Counted from the stretch's first letter, positions 17,085 through 26,347 are shown. The stretch is DNA of 64,000 nt from Pelagicoccus albus (GCF_014230145.1 NZ_JACHVC010000005.1:69501-133500); one strand, 5' to 3'. Notes: generated from the sequence alone by a model not told the origin. Translations and numbers: made by a program.

Positions 17085-19658
17085 ATGATAGAAATACCGC
17101 AAAGCCGTTCGATTGACGCCAGCCAGTCGATGATCGCTCCGCTCCTCAAAGAGCCAGTGGAACGCTATGTTCTTCCCAACGGATTGACTGTGCTTCTCAA
17201 ACAGGATCGCTCCTCGCCCGTTTGCTCGGTTCAGGTTTGGGTGAAAACGGGCAGCATTCACGAGGCCGAACATCTCGGCTCGGGTATTTCGCACTTCGTG
17301 GAGCACATGCTTTTCAAAGGAACAGAGAAGCGTCCGGGCAAGGAGATTTCTCGAGTCGTTCACGAGTCCGGAGGCTACATCAATGCCTACACCACTTTTG
17401 ACCGCACGGTGTACTACATCGATATGCCCGCAGAAAATGCCACGGTAGCGGTAGACGTGTTGGCTGACTCTGTCTTTGCGTCGGTCTTCCCTGCGGAAGA
17501 AGTCGACAAGGAGCGGGAGGTCATCAACCGGGAAATCGCTATGGGCGAGGACGATCCTGACAACCGCGTCATGCATGCCCTTTTCGAAACGGCTTTCAAT
17601 AAACATCCCTACCGCTATCCGATCATTGGATACAAGGACGTCTTTAACCGAATCTCGCGGGACGACCTAGTCGGCTACTACAAGAACCGCTACGTGCCTA
17701 ACAATTCGGTCCTCGTGATCGCGGGCGACTTCGAAAACGCAACGATCCGGGCTAGCGTCGAGGAGCATTTTGGAAAATTCCAACGTAGTTCCTTAGCTCC
17801 AGTTTACCTGCCGGAAGAACCGCTCCAGCTATCAGACCGACGTCAGGACTTGTACGAAGACGTACAGATTTCCCGTGTGGCGATGGGGTTCCAAGTTCCC
17901 GGATTGACTCACGCCGATACGCCGGCTCTGGACGCTCTTGCCTTGGCTTTGGGGCATGGCGATAGCGCTTTGCTTTATCAGCATCTGCGTGAGGACAAGC
18001 AACTCGTTCACCACGTAGACGTATCGAATTGGACTCCTGGGAACGTTGGTGTTTTCTACGTTTCGATGCTTTGCGATCCGGATAAGCAGCAAGAAGCGTT
18101 AGCCGAGATGAAGAGCTATCTTCGTTCGCTGGAAGAATCGGATTTTACGCAACAGATCGTCGACAAGGTTTGCCGTCAGCTACTGGTCAACGAAGTGAAT
18201 TCCCGCAAAACCGCATCCGGGCAAGCGTCGAGATTGGGAACAGCTGAGGTCGTTGTGGGAGACATTGGCTACGCTCGCAATTATTTGAAGCGGATCTCGC
18301 AGGTCACAGCTTCTGATCTAAAGCGTGTGCTAGATGCATGGATACGATGGGATCGCTTGACCATTGTTACCATGAATCCGAAATCGGATTTAGACAAAGA
18401 GTCTCAAGATACGGCGGATGAGAAGGCGACGCTCGATTTCGAGGAGATCGTTCTCTCCAATGGCTGCAAAGTTCTCCTCCGCGAGAACAAACGCCTGCCG
18501 AATTTGCACTTCCGAATAGCCCTCGAAGCAGGGGCTCTTTTCGAACCAGAAGGCAAGCAAGGTCTGACCGCTTTGCTCTCTACCATGATGACCAAGGATA
18601 CCGCTAAACGTAGCGCCTTGGAAGTGGCGGAAGCGATCGAAGGGGCTGGCGGTTCGTTCTACGAGTTTTCCGGCAACAACAGTTTAGGCTTTTCAGTCGA
18701 AGTCCTTCCCAGCGATACGGAGCTTGCTCTAGACTTGATCGAAGAGGCACTGCTGCGTCCCGCTTTTAAGGAGGATGTCTTTGATCTGGAAAAGGAATCG
18801 CACATAGCTGGTATCAAAGAGAATCTAGACGATATTGTAACCGCAGGGCGGCACGAATTGCGGAAGCGATTCTTCGGCGAACACCCTTTTTCCATCGCCG
18901 GTAGTGGAAGCCTAGATACGGTCGAATCGATCACTCTAGATGAGGTGAAAAAGTTCTGGAAAGCGATCGTAGTGGGTGGAAACATAACGATCGGCGTCTC
19001 GGGGCAATTCGATCGGAGCCTTCTCAAGGACCGCCTTGAAAGCTTGCTCGGCAAAGTTGAAGAAACGAATCTGCCTCGTCGTGAAGTTGCTTTCCTTAAG
19101 CCGTCGGATCCTGGGGTACATCGTCTCAAAATGGATCGCCAACAAGCGATTGTCTTTCACGCCTATCCGGGCCCCGGTTTGAAGGCTGAAGATTATTATG
19201 TATCGGAAGTGGCCGACGAACTATTTTCGGGCATGTCGAGCGAGCTTTTCGATCGAGTGAGAGAAAAGCTGAGTCTGGCCTATTTCGTGCGTTCGTCCCG
19301 TCTGGTTGGGCTGGATACATCCATGTTCTACTTTTATGCCGGCACCTCACCGGAGCGTTTCGAGGAAGTCATCGTGGAGCTCGATCGCGAAACGAAGCGA
19401 GTTATGTCTGGAGTGGCCGAAGAGGAGCTCCTCCGCTGCAAGAAACGTCTGAAGGCGGCGAAGCGGATGAGCATGCAAACTAATTCCAGCTGCGCGAGCC
19501 AAGCAGTCCTGAACGGGGTTTATGGATTGGACGTGAATGAGTGGCGCACCTACGACCAGAAAATAGACGCGGTTACTGTCCAGTCTTTGCGCGACTTTGC
19601 CGAGAAGTACTTCCGCTTAGAAAATCGAGTGGAACTCGTGGTTGGGCCCGGCTTTTAA
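17085..19658 (+). CDS. Tandem M16-family (pitrilysin) zinc peptidase
   Basis: An 857-residue protein made of two M16 units in one chain. The N-terminal unit has the inverted zinc motif HFVEH (residues 70-74) and a downstream EREVINREIAMGEDDPDN segment that supplies the third zinc ligand. The C-terminal unit (from ~residue 450, LSNGCKVLLRENKRLPNLH) lacks HxxEH, as is usual when the second half is a non-catalytic partner closing the chamber. Such enzymes degrade short peptides. Many two-domain bacterial M16 proteins are periplasmic, but no clear signal peptide is present here. Adjacent genes are unrelated, and a strong terminator follows 23 bases after the stop. Confidence 0.94.
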   Translation: MIEIPQSRSIDASQSMIAPLLKEPVERYVLPNGLTVLLKQDRSSPVCSVQVWVKTGSIHEAEHLGSGISHFVEHMLFKGTEKRPGKEISRVVHESGGYINAYTTFDRTVYYIDMPAENATVAVDVLADSVFASVFPAEEVDKEREVINREIAMGEDDPDNRVMHALFETAFNKHPYRYPIIGYKDVFNRISRDDLVGYYKNRYVPNNSVLVIAGDFENATIRASVEEHFGKFQRSSLAPVYLPEEPLQLSDRRQDLYEDVQISRVAMGFQVPGLTHADTPALDALALALGHGDSALLYQHLREDKQLVHHVDVSNWTPGNVGVFYVSMLCDPDKQQEALAEMKSYLRSLEESDFTQQIVDKVCRQLLVNEVNSRKTASGQASRLGTAEVVVGDIGYARNYLKRISQVTASDLKRVLDAWIRWDRLTIVTMNPKSDLDKESQDTADEKATLDFEEIVLSNGCKVLLRENKRLPNLHFRIALEAGALFEPEGKQGLTALLSTMMTKDTAKRSALEVAEAIEGAGGSFYEFSGNNSLGFSVEVLPSDTELALDLIEEALLRPAFKEDVFDLEKESHIAGIKENLDDIVTAGRHELRKRFFGEHPFSIAGSGSLDTVESITLDEVKKFWKAIVVGGNITIGVSGQFDRSLLKDRLESLLGKVEETNLPRREVAFLKPSDPGVHRLKMDRQQAIVFHAYPGPGLKAEDYYVSEVADELFSGMSSELFDRVREKLSLAYFVRSSRLVGLDTSMFYFYAGTSPERFEEVIVELDRETKRVMSGVAEEELLRCKKRLKAAKRMSMQTNSSCASQAVLNGVYGLDVNEWRTYDQKIDAVTVQSLRDFAEKYFRLENRVELVVGPGF

Positions 19659-19681
19659 GGGTTGAATTTATTGAAACAGAA

Positions 19682-19714
19682 ACGGCCGTCCCGATAAAGG
19701 ACGGCCGTTTTTTT
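19682..19714 (+). terminator. Rho-independent terminator between the M16 peptidase and PhoD-like genes
   Basis: A perfect ten-base-pair stem (ACGGCCGTCC with GGACGGCCGT) with a seven-base loop is followed by six T residues on the plus strand. On the minus strand the stem is followed by a T-rich run as well, so it may also serve the convergent PhoD-like gene. Confidence 0.92.
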
Positions 19715-19734
19715 GTTATGAAATATGTCGTTGG

Positions 19735-21093
19735 CTATTGGACGGATGGCAGGCTTCCGACTGAATTCGCGGAGGCGTAGGCATCGGGATCGTCAACCTT
19801 TGTCTGCCAAGATTCGGTCCCGTTGGTAAGCTCGCTCGCCTTCACTTCCAAGGCTGGGAATACGCTCTCCCCAAACACGTTGATTACCTCGTAGGAGAAG
19901 CTAGGGTCGTCTCCGGTCATATCAAAGCTCAGCAGACCGAAGTTCATGCTAGCCGAGTAGGGCTCGTGGATGTTGATGGTTGATTCTTCCTGCTCGTCGT
20001 AGGTCGCGATTGGGTCTTGAGCGAGCGGGCTGCTAACGAGCTCGTAAAGATCGTATCCGCCATTCTTGGACAAGGGAATTGCTTTGACCTCAGCTTGATC
20101 ATTGTCGCCAGAAACGAGAATCACGCCGGAAATGTTTTGCTCTGTTATGTAGCCGAGCAGGTTTTTGCGCTCTTCGGGGAACGCGGTCCATGTCGAGTCT
20201 GTGGTTTCTTTGATGTCGGTCCAGCTGCTGCTGCTCAATAGAACCTTGAAAGGCGCTTGGCTGGCTTCGAGTTCCGACTTCAACCACTGAAGTTGCGGGT
20301 TTCCTAGCAGGGTTGATTCTGAGCCAGTCTGGCGGAAGCTGTAGGTGTCTAGTACGAAGAAGTCGACACCGGCGTAGTTGTATTTGAAGTACGATCCCGG
20401 GTTGCTGTCAGTACCATAGCTTGGGTTCGCCCAGTAGCGTTGGAAGACTTCGAGAGACTTTTCGGAATCTTGACGAGGCCCGTCCCAAGTCGCCATCTGG
20501 GGGATGGAACGTAGCAGCGGCTGGAGGAAAGGGATGTTACGTTGCTTGCGGTATTGTTCTGCTTGGAAGGCAGGTGCGAGGCCTTCGGCGGATTCGTTGT
20601 CGCCCAACCAGAAAAAAGCGTGCGGACGTGCGTTTTGCACCTGCAGCCAGATGGCCTGCATCCCGTCGATCTCGGTCTTAGCTCCCGCTCCGAATGCCAC
20701 TGTGAACTGAACTTCCATATCCGATGGCGGCGCAGTGAGGAGAGGGTAGCCTTGGCGTTCGCGAGCGGAGTCGAGGGGCTCGCCGTCGATAAGCACTTGG
20801 TAGTAGTAGAAAGATCCTGCCTCCAGGCCGTCGATATTGGCTTTGATGCAGTAGTCGTTTTCCGCGAGAGCCTTGACTGCCGGAGTTTGTTTCGCGTTGG
20901 AGAAATTTGCGCTCTCCGAGTAGAGGATGGAAACTTCCGCTTCCCCCGCTATACGAGCCCAGATCTGAGCGGAGTCCTGATCGACGTGGCCGAGCATTGG
21001 TCCCTGCATAATCTTAGGCGAAGCAAAGCCGATAGAGGCGGTGATTGCGGCGCAGGTTGCGATTGCGGCGAGGCGAATGGATCGGATGGACAT
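19735..21093 (-). CDS. PhoD-like (alkaline phosphatase D) family protein with degraded metal-site motifs
   Basis: A 452-residue secreted protein with a signal peptide ending near Ala24. A fibronectin-like N-terminal domain (about 27-120: GPMLGHVDQDSAQIWARI) is followed by the PhoD-like metallophosphatase fold. The family scaffold is clear in WANPSYGTDSNPGSYFKYNYAGVDFFVLD and LLGNPQLQWLKSEL, each a recognisable PhoD-family segment. The usual metal-binding residues are altered. The FGSC cysteine motif is FGAGAK (134-139), GDxxY is GDNE (164-167), the WDDHD motif is TWDGPRQD (202-209), and GDxH is SGDNDQAE (328-335). It is therefore likely a pseudoenzyme or has a changed metal and substrate. It appears monocistronic. 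Confidence 0.85.
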   Translation of the reverse strand: MSIRSIRLAAIATCAAITASIGFASPKIMQGPMLGHVDQDSAQIWARIAGEAEVSILYSESANFSNAKQTPAVKALAENDYCIKANIDGLEAGSFYYYQVLIDGEPLDSARERQGYPLLTAPPSDMEVQFTVAFGAGAKTEIDGMQAIWLQVQNARPHAFFWLGDNESAEGLAPAFQAEQYRKQRNIPFLQPLLRSIPQMATWDGPRQDSEKSLEVFQRYWANPSYGTDSNPGSYFKYNYAGVDFFVLDTYSFRQTGSESTLLGNPQLQWLKSELEASQAPFKVLLSSSSWTDIKETTDSTWTAFPEERKNLLGYITEQNISGVILVSGDNDQAEVKAIPLSKNGGYDLYELVSSPLAQDPIATYDEQEESTINIHEPYSASMNFGLLSFDMTGDDPSFSYEVINVFGESVFPALEVKASELTNGTESWQTKVDDPDAYASANSVGSLPSVQ

Positions 21094-21309
21094 GTTTGCT
21101 TTTGAGGAGAAGTTATCTTCCAGCGAATTTGTAAAACGCTTGTTAATGTAAATGCATTGTTAAAAACGACAGGCGCTTTGGGAAGTCAGAAAGGGGTAGG
21201 GGAGCTTTGAAGAATTTGTGGGGCTTAAGCTTAGGGTCTCTTCGCGCTTGGGAAAACCCGAGGTCGATTTTCAGTGGGCAGGACTATTGCGTTCGCAAGG
21301 AGCGAGGCT

Positions 21310-21960
21310 ATGGTGCCGCCTATGAATCGCACCTTTGATACGGATTTGCTTGAGGCGCAATTGGAGCGGGTGGAAGACCCTCGCCGCTTCCTTAAGACCA
21401 TTGGGGAGATTGATTTGCTCAACGACGACGATCCTAAGCGAGTCGCCATGAATGGCCGCAATGTTGGCTACGAGCTCTTTTTCGCGGTGCAGCTCACGCG
21501 CTGGGTTTTGAAGCTAGCTCCTGAAGCCTCGGAGGCGTTGATGTTGGCCGCCCGAGGCCAGCACATTTGTCGTTGGATGATTCCGCGAGAGGACTACACG
21601 CGGGACCGTCCCGGCTACTTGAAGTGGAGAGCGGATCTAAAGAAGTTTCACGCTCACAAGGTTTCGACCATTTTGGAATCTATGGGATATGGGGAGGAAC
21701 TGCGAACCCGCGTTTCCGATCTCAATCTGAAGAAGGGGATCAAGTCGGATCCTGAGTGCCAGACCATGGAGGACGCGCTTTGTCTCGTCTTTCTCGAAAA
21801 GCAGTTCGCTCAATTCAGCGAGAAGACTGATGAGGAAAAAATGATCGGCATCCTGCAGAAGAGCTGGGTCAAAATGAGTGAAGCCGGACAGAAGGCGGCT
21901 CTCGGATTGGATATGGACGAGGCAAGCGCGGCACTCGTCAAAAAGGCTCTGCAAGAGTAA
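21310..21960 (+). CDS. DUF4202 domain-containing protein
   Basis: A 216-residue protein of the DUF4202 family, seen in bacteria and fungi with no assigned reaction. The start was placed at the ATG at 21310 because AAGGAG lies 7 bases upstream (21297-21302); an internal ATG at 21322 is also possible. The conserved core is ARGQHICRWMIPREDYTRDRPGYLKWR followed by a Lys/His-rich helix (DLKKFHAHK). The His and acidic residues could form a metal site like that of HD-type proteins, but that is speculation. ALCLVFLEKQF is another conserved patch. No signal peptide or membrane segment is present. Confidence 0.85.
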   Translation: MVPPMNRTFDTDLLEAQLERVEDPRRFLKTIGEIDLLNDDDPKRVAMNGRNVGYELFFAVQLTRWVLKLAPEASEALMLAARGQHICRWMIPREDYTRDRPGYLKWRADLKKFHAHKVSTILESMGYGEELRTRVSDLNLKKGIKSDPECQTMEDALCLVFLEKQFAQFSEKTDEEKMIGILQKSWVKMSEAGQKAALGLDMDEASAALVKKALQE

Positions 21961-22094
21961 CGCCAGGGGCCTTGCGTGCCTATCTAATCTCGTACGCTAA
22001 ATCTCAAGTAAAATAAGTTCTGGAGCATTTAACGCTTTTGCGCAATTTGAGGCGGTCATATCCAGCAACTGGAACAAAACCGTACGATTAGACT

Positions 22095-24584
22095 ATGATA
22101 GAAACGCTCTCGCTTGATGGAACTTGGACTCTTAAAGGGCCAAAGAAGATCGAAATCCCCGCTGTGGTGCCCGGCTGCGTGCATGCCGATTTGCACCGAG
22201 AAGGCCTGATTCCCGATCCCTATTTTCGGGATAACGAAAAGCTGGTACAGTGGGTGGGAGAGGAAAGCTGGAGCTACACGCGAGATTTCGAAGTCAACGA
22301 ATCGTTGCTCCAGCGCGATCGAGTACTGCTTCGTTTTGATGGACTGGATACGCTCGCGAAAATCTCGCTCAACGGAAAGCTTCTGGCCGCGACTGATAAC
22401 ATGTTCCGCGAGTGGGAATTTGACGTAAAGGAATTGCTCAAGCCCGGAGGGAATTCCATCCGTATCGATTTTGAATCCGCTCTCCTTTATGGCCTCGAAA
22501 AGCAGAAGGAGCGTTTTCTCTGGCAGACCGGAATTGACCACCACCGTTTAGAAGGGGGCCAGTGGGTTCGTAAGGAACAGTCCAACTTTGGATGGGACTG
22601 GGGTCCCATGATCGTGACGATGGGAATTTGGCGTTCTTTGCGTATCCAAGGGTTCGACACGGCTGAGATTTCGGATCTGCATATAAAGCAGACATTGGGA
22701 AAAGGCTACAAGCTCGCCGAGCTGGAGATTGAGACTGCGGTGCAAACGATTGGACGCTCTAAACTTGCCGCCTTTGTGACTATTTCAAAGGACGGAGCGG
22801 TCGTTGCCAGCGGTGAAAGCCCGGTTTCTCGCGGCAAGGCTAAAGCCAAATTGTCCGTAAAGAACCCAGAGCTATGGTGGCCGAACGGATTAGGGGAACA
22901 GCCGCTCTACATCGTAGCCGTTTCTCTATTGGACGACGAAGGTGAAGTCATTAGCCAGTCAAGCCGGCGAATCGGAATCCGGGAGCTGAAGCTGGTCCGC
23001 GAAAAGGACCAGTGGGGCGAATCGTTTTGCTTCGAAGCGAACGGTAACCGTTTCTTTGCTAAAGGGGCCAATTGGATTCCTTCCGATCAATTCGACGTTT
23101 GGGGGACTGACGAACGGAACCGCGATTTGCTTAAGTCATCGGTGGAAGCGAACATGAACATGATTCGCGTCTGGGGTGGCGGAAAGTATGAGCGAGACGA
23201 TTTTTACGACGCTTGTGATGAGCTCGGCATTTGCGTGTGGCAGGATTTCATGTTCGCTTGTTCGGCGTATCCAGGCTTCGACGACACCTGGGTTGAGAAC
23301 GTAAAGGTGGAGATAGAGCAGAGCGTTAAACGTATCCGCCACCACGCTTCGCTCGCTATCTGGTGTGGAAATAACGAGCTGGAGCACATACCGCCGATTC
23401 TCGGGGACGAACCTGGCCAGATGCCCTGGGATGAGTATATCGAGCTTTTCGACAAGGTGATCGGTAAGATCGTCAAGAAGCAGGATCCTCAGCGAGACTA
23501 CTGGCCCTCTAGCGAACACTCTCCGGTCGGCGATCGAAAGTACTCTCAAAATCCAGACTGCGGGGATGCTCACTTGTGGAAGGTTTGGCACGGTCGCCGT
23601 CCCTTCGAATGGTATCGTACTGCCTTTCACCGCTTCTGCAGCGAGTTTGGTTTTCAGAGCTTTCCTGAGCCGAGCACGATCGAAACCTATACTGATATCG
23701 AGGAACGCAACGTCACTTCGTATGTAATGGAGCAGCACCAACGTAGCCCGATTGGAAACAGCGCTATCATCGACTACATGCTCAGCTGGTTCCGTTTGCC
23801 GGTTGGTTTTGATAACACGATTTGGCTGACGCAGATCTTGCAAGGTCTAGCGATCAAGTACGCGGTTGAACATTGGCGAATGAACAAACCACGTTGCATG
23901 GGCGCATTGTATTGGCAGCTCAATGACTGTTGGCAAGTGGCCAGCTGGTCCTCCGTGGACTATTTCGGCAAATGGAAGGCCTTGCATTACGCAGCCCGAA
24001 ATTTCTACAACCCGCTTCTCGTTTGCGGTGTTGAAGATCCGGATACGGATAGCGTGGCGATTCACGTGGTGAATGACCTGCTCGAAGCCAAGAGCCTCGT
24101 TGTGGCTTGGAAGGTTGTAGACGTTACCGGCAAGGAGTTGGATACCGGCGAGAAAAAGATTCGATCTGGCGCGAATTCGACCAAGGTGGTTAAGACGCTT
24201 AAGCTTAAGAAAATCGTGGCCGAGCAAGGGCAACGTGGCTTGATGGTGAAGCTTTCACTGAAAGAGGGCCGCAAGACGATAAGCGAAAACCTCGTGACTT
24301 TCGCCCGTCCGAAGCATCTGACTTTGGAGGATCCGAAGCTGAGCGTTAAGGTGAAGGCTTTGGTGAAGGGAGCCTTCGACGTGACCATCACCTCCAAGAA
24401 ACCGTCTCTATGGACCTGGTTGGAAGCGAAGGGGATCGATGCCCGTTACAGCGATAATTTTGTCCATCTAATGGCTGGCGAATCCGCGACGATCCGCGTG
24501 ACTCCGACGAATCGAGTTTCGGCTACGGCATTTAAGGCGGCGATATCCGCTCGCTCTGTTTTTGACACCTACCAAGAGCGTTAG
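22095..24584 (+). CDS. Beta-mannosidase (glycoside hydrolase family 2)
   Basis: An 829-residue cytoplasmic-type GH2 enzyme. It begins with the family's LSLDGTWTLKG and VPGCVHADLHREGLIPDPYFRDNE segments, which are very typical of beta-mannosidases. The Ig-like domain ends in ELWWPNGLGEQPLY. In the barrel the acid/base is Glu428 (WCGNNELEH) and the nucleophile Glu517 (CSEFGFQSFP). Further mannosidase hallmarks are AKGANWIPSDQF, MNMIRVWGGGKYERDDFYDACDELG and GALYWQLNDCWQVASWSS. It removes terminal beta-1,4-mannose from manno-oligosaccharides or N-glycan-derived sugars. No lipid or polysaccharide-utilisation transporter genes flank it. It appears to be a single-gene unit. Confidence 0.95.
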   Translation: MIETLSLDGTWTLKGPKKIEIPAVVPGCVHADLHREGLIPDPYFRDNEKLVQWVGEESWSYTRDFEVNESLLQRDRVLLRFDGLDTLAKISLNGKLLAATDNMFREWEFDVKELLKPGGNSIRIDFESALLYGLEKQKERFLWQTGIDHHRLEGGQWVRKEQSNFGWDWGPMIVTMGIWRSLRIQGFDTAEISDLHIKQTLGKGYKLAELEIETAVQTIGRSKLAAFVTISKDGAVVASGESPVSRGKAKAKLSVKNPELWWPNGLGEQPLYIVAVSLLDDEGEVISQSSRRIGIRELKLVREKDQWGESFCFEANGNRFFAKGANWIPSDQFDVWGTDERNRDLLKSSVEANMNMIRVWGGGKYERDDFYDACDELGICVWQDFMFACSAYPGFDDTWVENVKVEIEQSVKRIRHHASLAIWCGNNELEHIPPILGDEPGQMPWDEYIELFDKVIGKIVKKQDPQRDYWPSSEHSPVGDRKYSQNPDCGDAHLWKVWHGRRPFEWYRTAFHRFCSEFGFQSFPEPSTIETYTDIEERNVTSYVMEQHQRSPIGNSAIIDYMLSWFRLPVGFDNTIWLTQILQGLAIKYAVEHWRMNKPRCMGALYWQLNDCWQVASWSSVDYFGKWKALHYAARNFYNPLLVCGVEDPDTDSVAIHVVNDLLEAKSLVVAWKVVDVTGKELDTGEKKIRSGANSTKVVKTLKLKKIVAEQGQRGLMVKLSLKEGRKTISENLVTFARPKHLTLEDPKLSVKVKALVKGAFDVTITSKKPSLWTWLEAKGIDARYSDNFVHLMAGESATIRVTPTNRVSATAFKAAISARSVFDTYQER

Positions 24585-24610
24585 GGTAGACTGCTCTCGG
24601 AAATACTCAC

Positions 24611-24646
24611 AAAAAACGCCCCCGAGCCATGCGGCTTGGGGGCGTT
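24611..24646 (-). terminator. Rho-independent terminator ending the lptD-trxA operon
   Basis: On the minus strand a 14-base stem (AACGCCCCCAAGCC with GGCTCGGGGGCGTT) and a four-base loop are followed by a six-T run, 25 bases after the trxA stop. The plus-strand side has no T run, so it mainly serves trxA. Confidence 0.92.
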
Positions 24647-24671
24647 GGTGTAAAGTCTGTGGCTGGCGGTC

Positions 24672-24998
24672 TTAGACGTGGGCCTCGATCTTGGCCTTCA
24701 GGTCGTCCTTGCCAATCATGCCGACGATGGTGTCAACCTGCTCGCCACCCTTGAAGATGATCAAGGTTGGGATGGCTCGTACGTTGAACTTTGCGGCGAT
24801 AGCGCTGTTTTCGTCGACGTTCACCTTGGTGATCGCTGCCTTGCCTTCCAATTCTTTGGAGAGTTCTTCGAGAAGTGGGGCGATCGCTTTACAAGGTCCG
24901 CACCAAGGAGCCCAAAAGTCTACGAGGACTGGGCCTTTGGCGCTCGAAAGCGCGTCGTTGAAACTCTGTTCGTTCAGGTTGATGATGTCTGCTGCCAT
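24672..24998 (-). CDS. trxA: Thioredoxin
   Basis: A 108-residue classical thioredoxin. The redox-active WCGPCK motif (about residues 32-37) sits in VDFWAPWCGPCKAIAPLLEEL. The cis-proline is in VRAIPTLIIFKGGEQ near residue 76. The buried aspartate and KVNVDENSAIAAKF are also typical. It reduces protein disulfides in the cytoplasm using thioredoxin reductase, which is not encoded here. It is the last gene of a minus-strand operon (scpA, two small genes, trxA), with only 2 bases to the preceding gene and a strong terminator downstream. Confidence 0.98.
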   Translation of the reverse strand: MAADIINLNEQSFNDALSSAKGPVLVDFWAPWCGPCKAIAPLLEELSKELEGKAAITKVNVDENSAIAAKFNVRAIPTLIIFKGGEQVDTIVGMIGKDDLKAKIEAHV

Positions 24999-25000
24999 GA

Positions 25001-25264
25001 TTAGTGATCGTTAAAATAGATGAGTGCCGCAAATGCAAGAGAAGCTGTCGCACAGACGAAGCTTACTAGGAATTCGGCGGGCGAGACGCGGCTTTTTTTG
25101 CGTGCTGCAAGTTCTTCAAGCAGAGTTAACGAGTTTCCACTCGCATCGGTTGCAATGACGACGGTCTCCTGTCTTTCGATTTGAGAGCCAAGCAGTTCAT
25201 TTCCGTCCCCATCTCGTATGGAAAGGGACTTGGAGTGTGGCTGATTGCTGCGGCGCTCTGACAT
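25001..25264 (-). CDS. Small tail-anchored-like membrane protein, unknown
   Basis: An 87-residue protein of no recognised family. The first ~55 residues are polar and charged (a Gly/Asn/Asp-rich region followed by a Leu/Glu-rich helix, LTLLEELAARKK). One C-terminal hydrophobic helix (about 63-83, FLVSFVCATASLAFAALIYF) ends at the very last residues. This suggests a cytoplasmic domain anchored by its tail. It is embedded between an 83-codon gene and trxA with 9- and 2-base gaps, so translation is probably coupled. Its reality is supported by the tight operon packing. No function can be assigned. Confidence 0.75.
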   Translation of the reverse strand: MSERRSNQPHSKSLSIRDGDGNELLGSQIERQETVVIATDASGNSLTLLEELAARKKSRVSPAEFLVSFVCATASLAFAALIYFNDH

Positions 25265-25273
25265 GTTGCAAGC

Positions 25274-25525
25274 CTAGTCTGAAGGCCGGTTTTTCTCTAT
25301 CAGTTCGGCGAGGTGTTTGTGCTCAATCGTTTCCAACTGCTTGCCCGCCTTTTTCATGTCCTCGAAGGTTTTCATGACGGTTTCAGTCATTTTTTCGTGG
25401 GTTTCTTGAGACCCACCGACGATGGAGAACTTATCGGCGCGGGTTATACGCTTGTGGCCGTCCTCGTTGTCGAGGCCGACTCCGAGCAGGTGTGATTGCT
25501 TGTTTGGTTGGCTTTGGTCACGCAC
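25274..25525 (-). CDS. Small hydrophilic protein in the scpA-trxA operon, unknown
   Basis: An 83-residue soluble, charged protein of no recognised family. The C-terminal half (TETVMKTFEDMKKAGKQLETIEHKHLAELIEKN) is predicted to be a long amphipathic helix that could form a coiled coil. The N-terminal half contains a short Gly/Asp-rich stretch and KRITRADKFSIVGGS. It starts 3 bases after scpA stops, so it is likely translated with scpA and may have a linked role, but that is only positional inference. Confidence 0.7.
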   Translation of the reverse strand: MRDQSQPNKQSHLLGVGLDNEDGHKRITRADKFSIVGGSQETHEKMTETVMKTFEDMKKAGKQLETIEHKHLAELIEKNRPSD

Positions 25526-25528
25526 GCC

Positions 25529-26347
25529 TTAAAGCGTGGGCGAAGCGAGATTCTGTTCAAGCTCGTTTTCCTCCTCGAAGGAGAGGCTTTCCCCGCCCTC
25601 AAGGCCGGTAACGATGAAGTCGCAGAAAGCGGCGTTTTGCTCGACTTTTAACCTCCGCAAGCGGGTGAGCTCCAAGATTGCGATAAAAGTGGTGACGAGG
25701 GTACGGAGTCCGACGTGCCCGTCGAAGAGTGATGAGAAATTGAATACGGGCTGGGTCTTGACCTTGGCGATCAGCATTTCCATCTGGTCTACGACTGTGA
25801 CGGAATCGTCCTGGATTTCTCCGACCACGAGTTTTTCGGTCAAGCGCCGCAGCACGATGTTGAAGGAATTCCAGACGGAGATTTTGTCTTCTGGCTTGAG
25901 AGGGCGGAGCGGAGTCTCGGCTTTGTTAACCGAATTGTAGTCACGTTCTTTGAGAAGAGCGGCACGTTCGGATAGCTTGTCGAGCGAGTCGGCGGCTTCC
26001 TTGAACTTCTTATATTCGAGGAGCTGGTGCACGAGCTCCCAGCGAGGGTCGATATCGGCATCCTCGTCTTCGCTTTCAGAGGCGCTACGGCTTTGCTTAG
26101 GTAAAAGGAGGCGGCTTTTAATTTCCATCAAAGTGGCGGCCATCACAAAAAAGTCTCCCGCCACCTCGAGTTTAACCTCCTTCATGGAGCTGATGACCTT
26201 GAGGTACTGGTCTAGAACGAGCTCGATGGGGATGTCGTAAATGTCGATCTCGTGTTTGCGTATAAGGAAGAGCAGAAGGTCCATCGGGCCTTCGAACACG
26301 GATAATTTGATTCTGGGATCGTTTTGCTCTTCCACGTGGGAATTCAC
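25529..26347 (-). CDS. scpA: Segregation and condensation protein A
   Basis: A 272-residue kleisin subunit of the SMC-ScpAB chromosome-condensing complex. The N-terminal domain, which contacts the SMC neck, has the family signature KLSVFEGPMDLLLFLIRKHEIDIYDIPI. VAGDFFVMAATLMEIKSRLLLP follows in the next helices. A variable acidic linker (SASESEDEDADIDPRW) leads to the C-terminal winged-helix region (VTTFIAILELTRLRRLKVEQ), which contacts the SMC head. scpB lies about 15 kb away on the opposite strand rather than beside scpA. The gene is in the middle of the lptD-rsmB-scpA-small genes-trxA run. Confidence 0.95.
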   Translation of the reverse strand: MNSHVEEQNDPRIKLSVFEGPMDLLLFLIRKHEIDIYDIPIELVLDQYLKVISSMKEVKLEVAGDFFVMAATLMEIKSRLLLPKQSRSASESEDEDADIDPRWELVHQLLEYKKFKEAADSLDKLSERAALLKERDYNSVNKAETPLRPLKPEDKISVWNSFNIVLRRLTEKLVVGEIQDDSVTVVDQMEMLIAKVKTQPVFNFSSLFDGHVGLRTLVTTFIAILELTRLRRLKVEQNAAFCDFIVTGLEGGESLSFEEENELEQNLASPTL

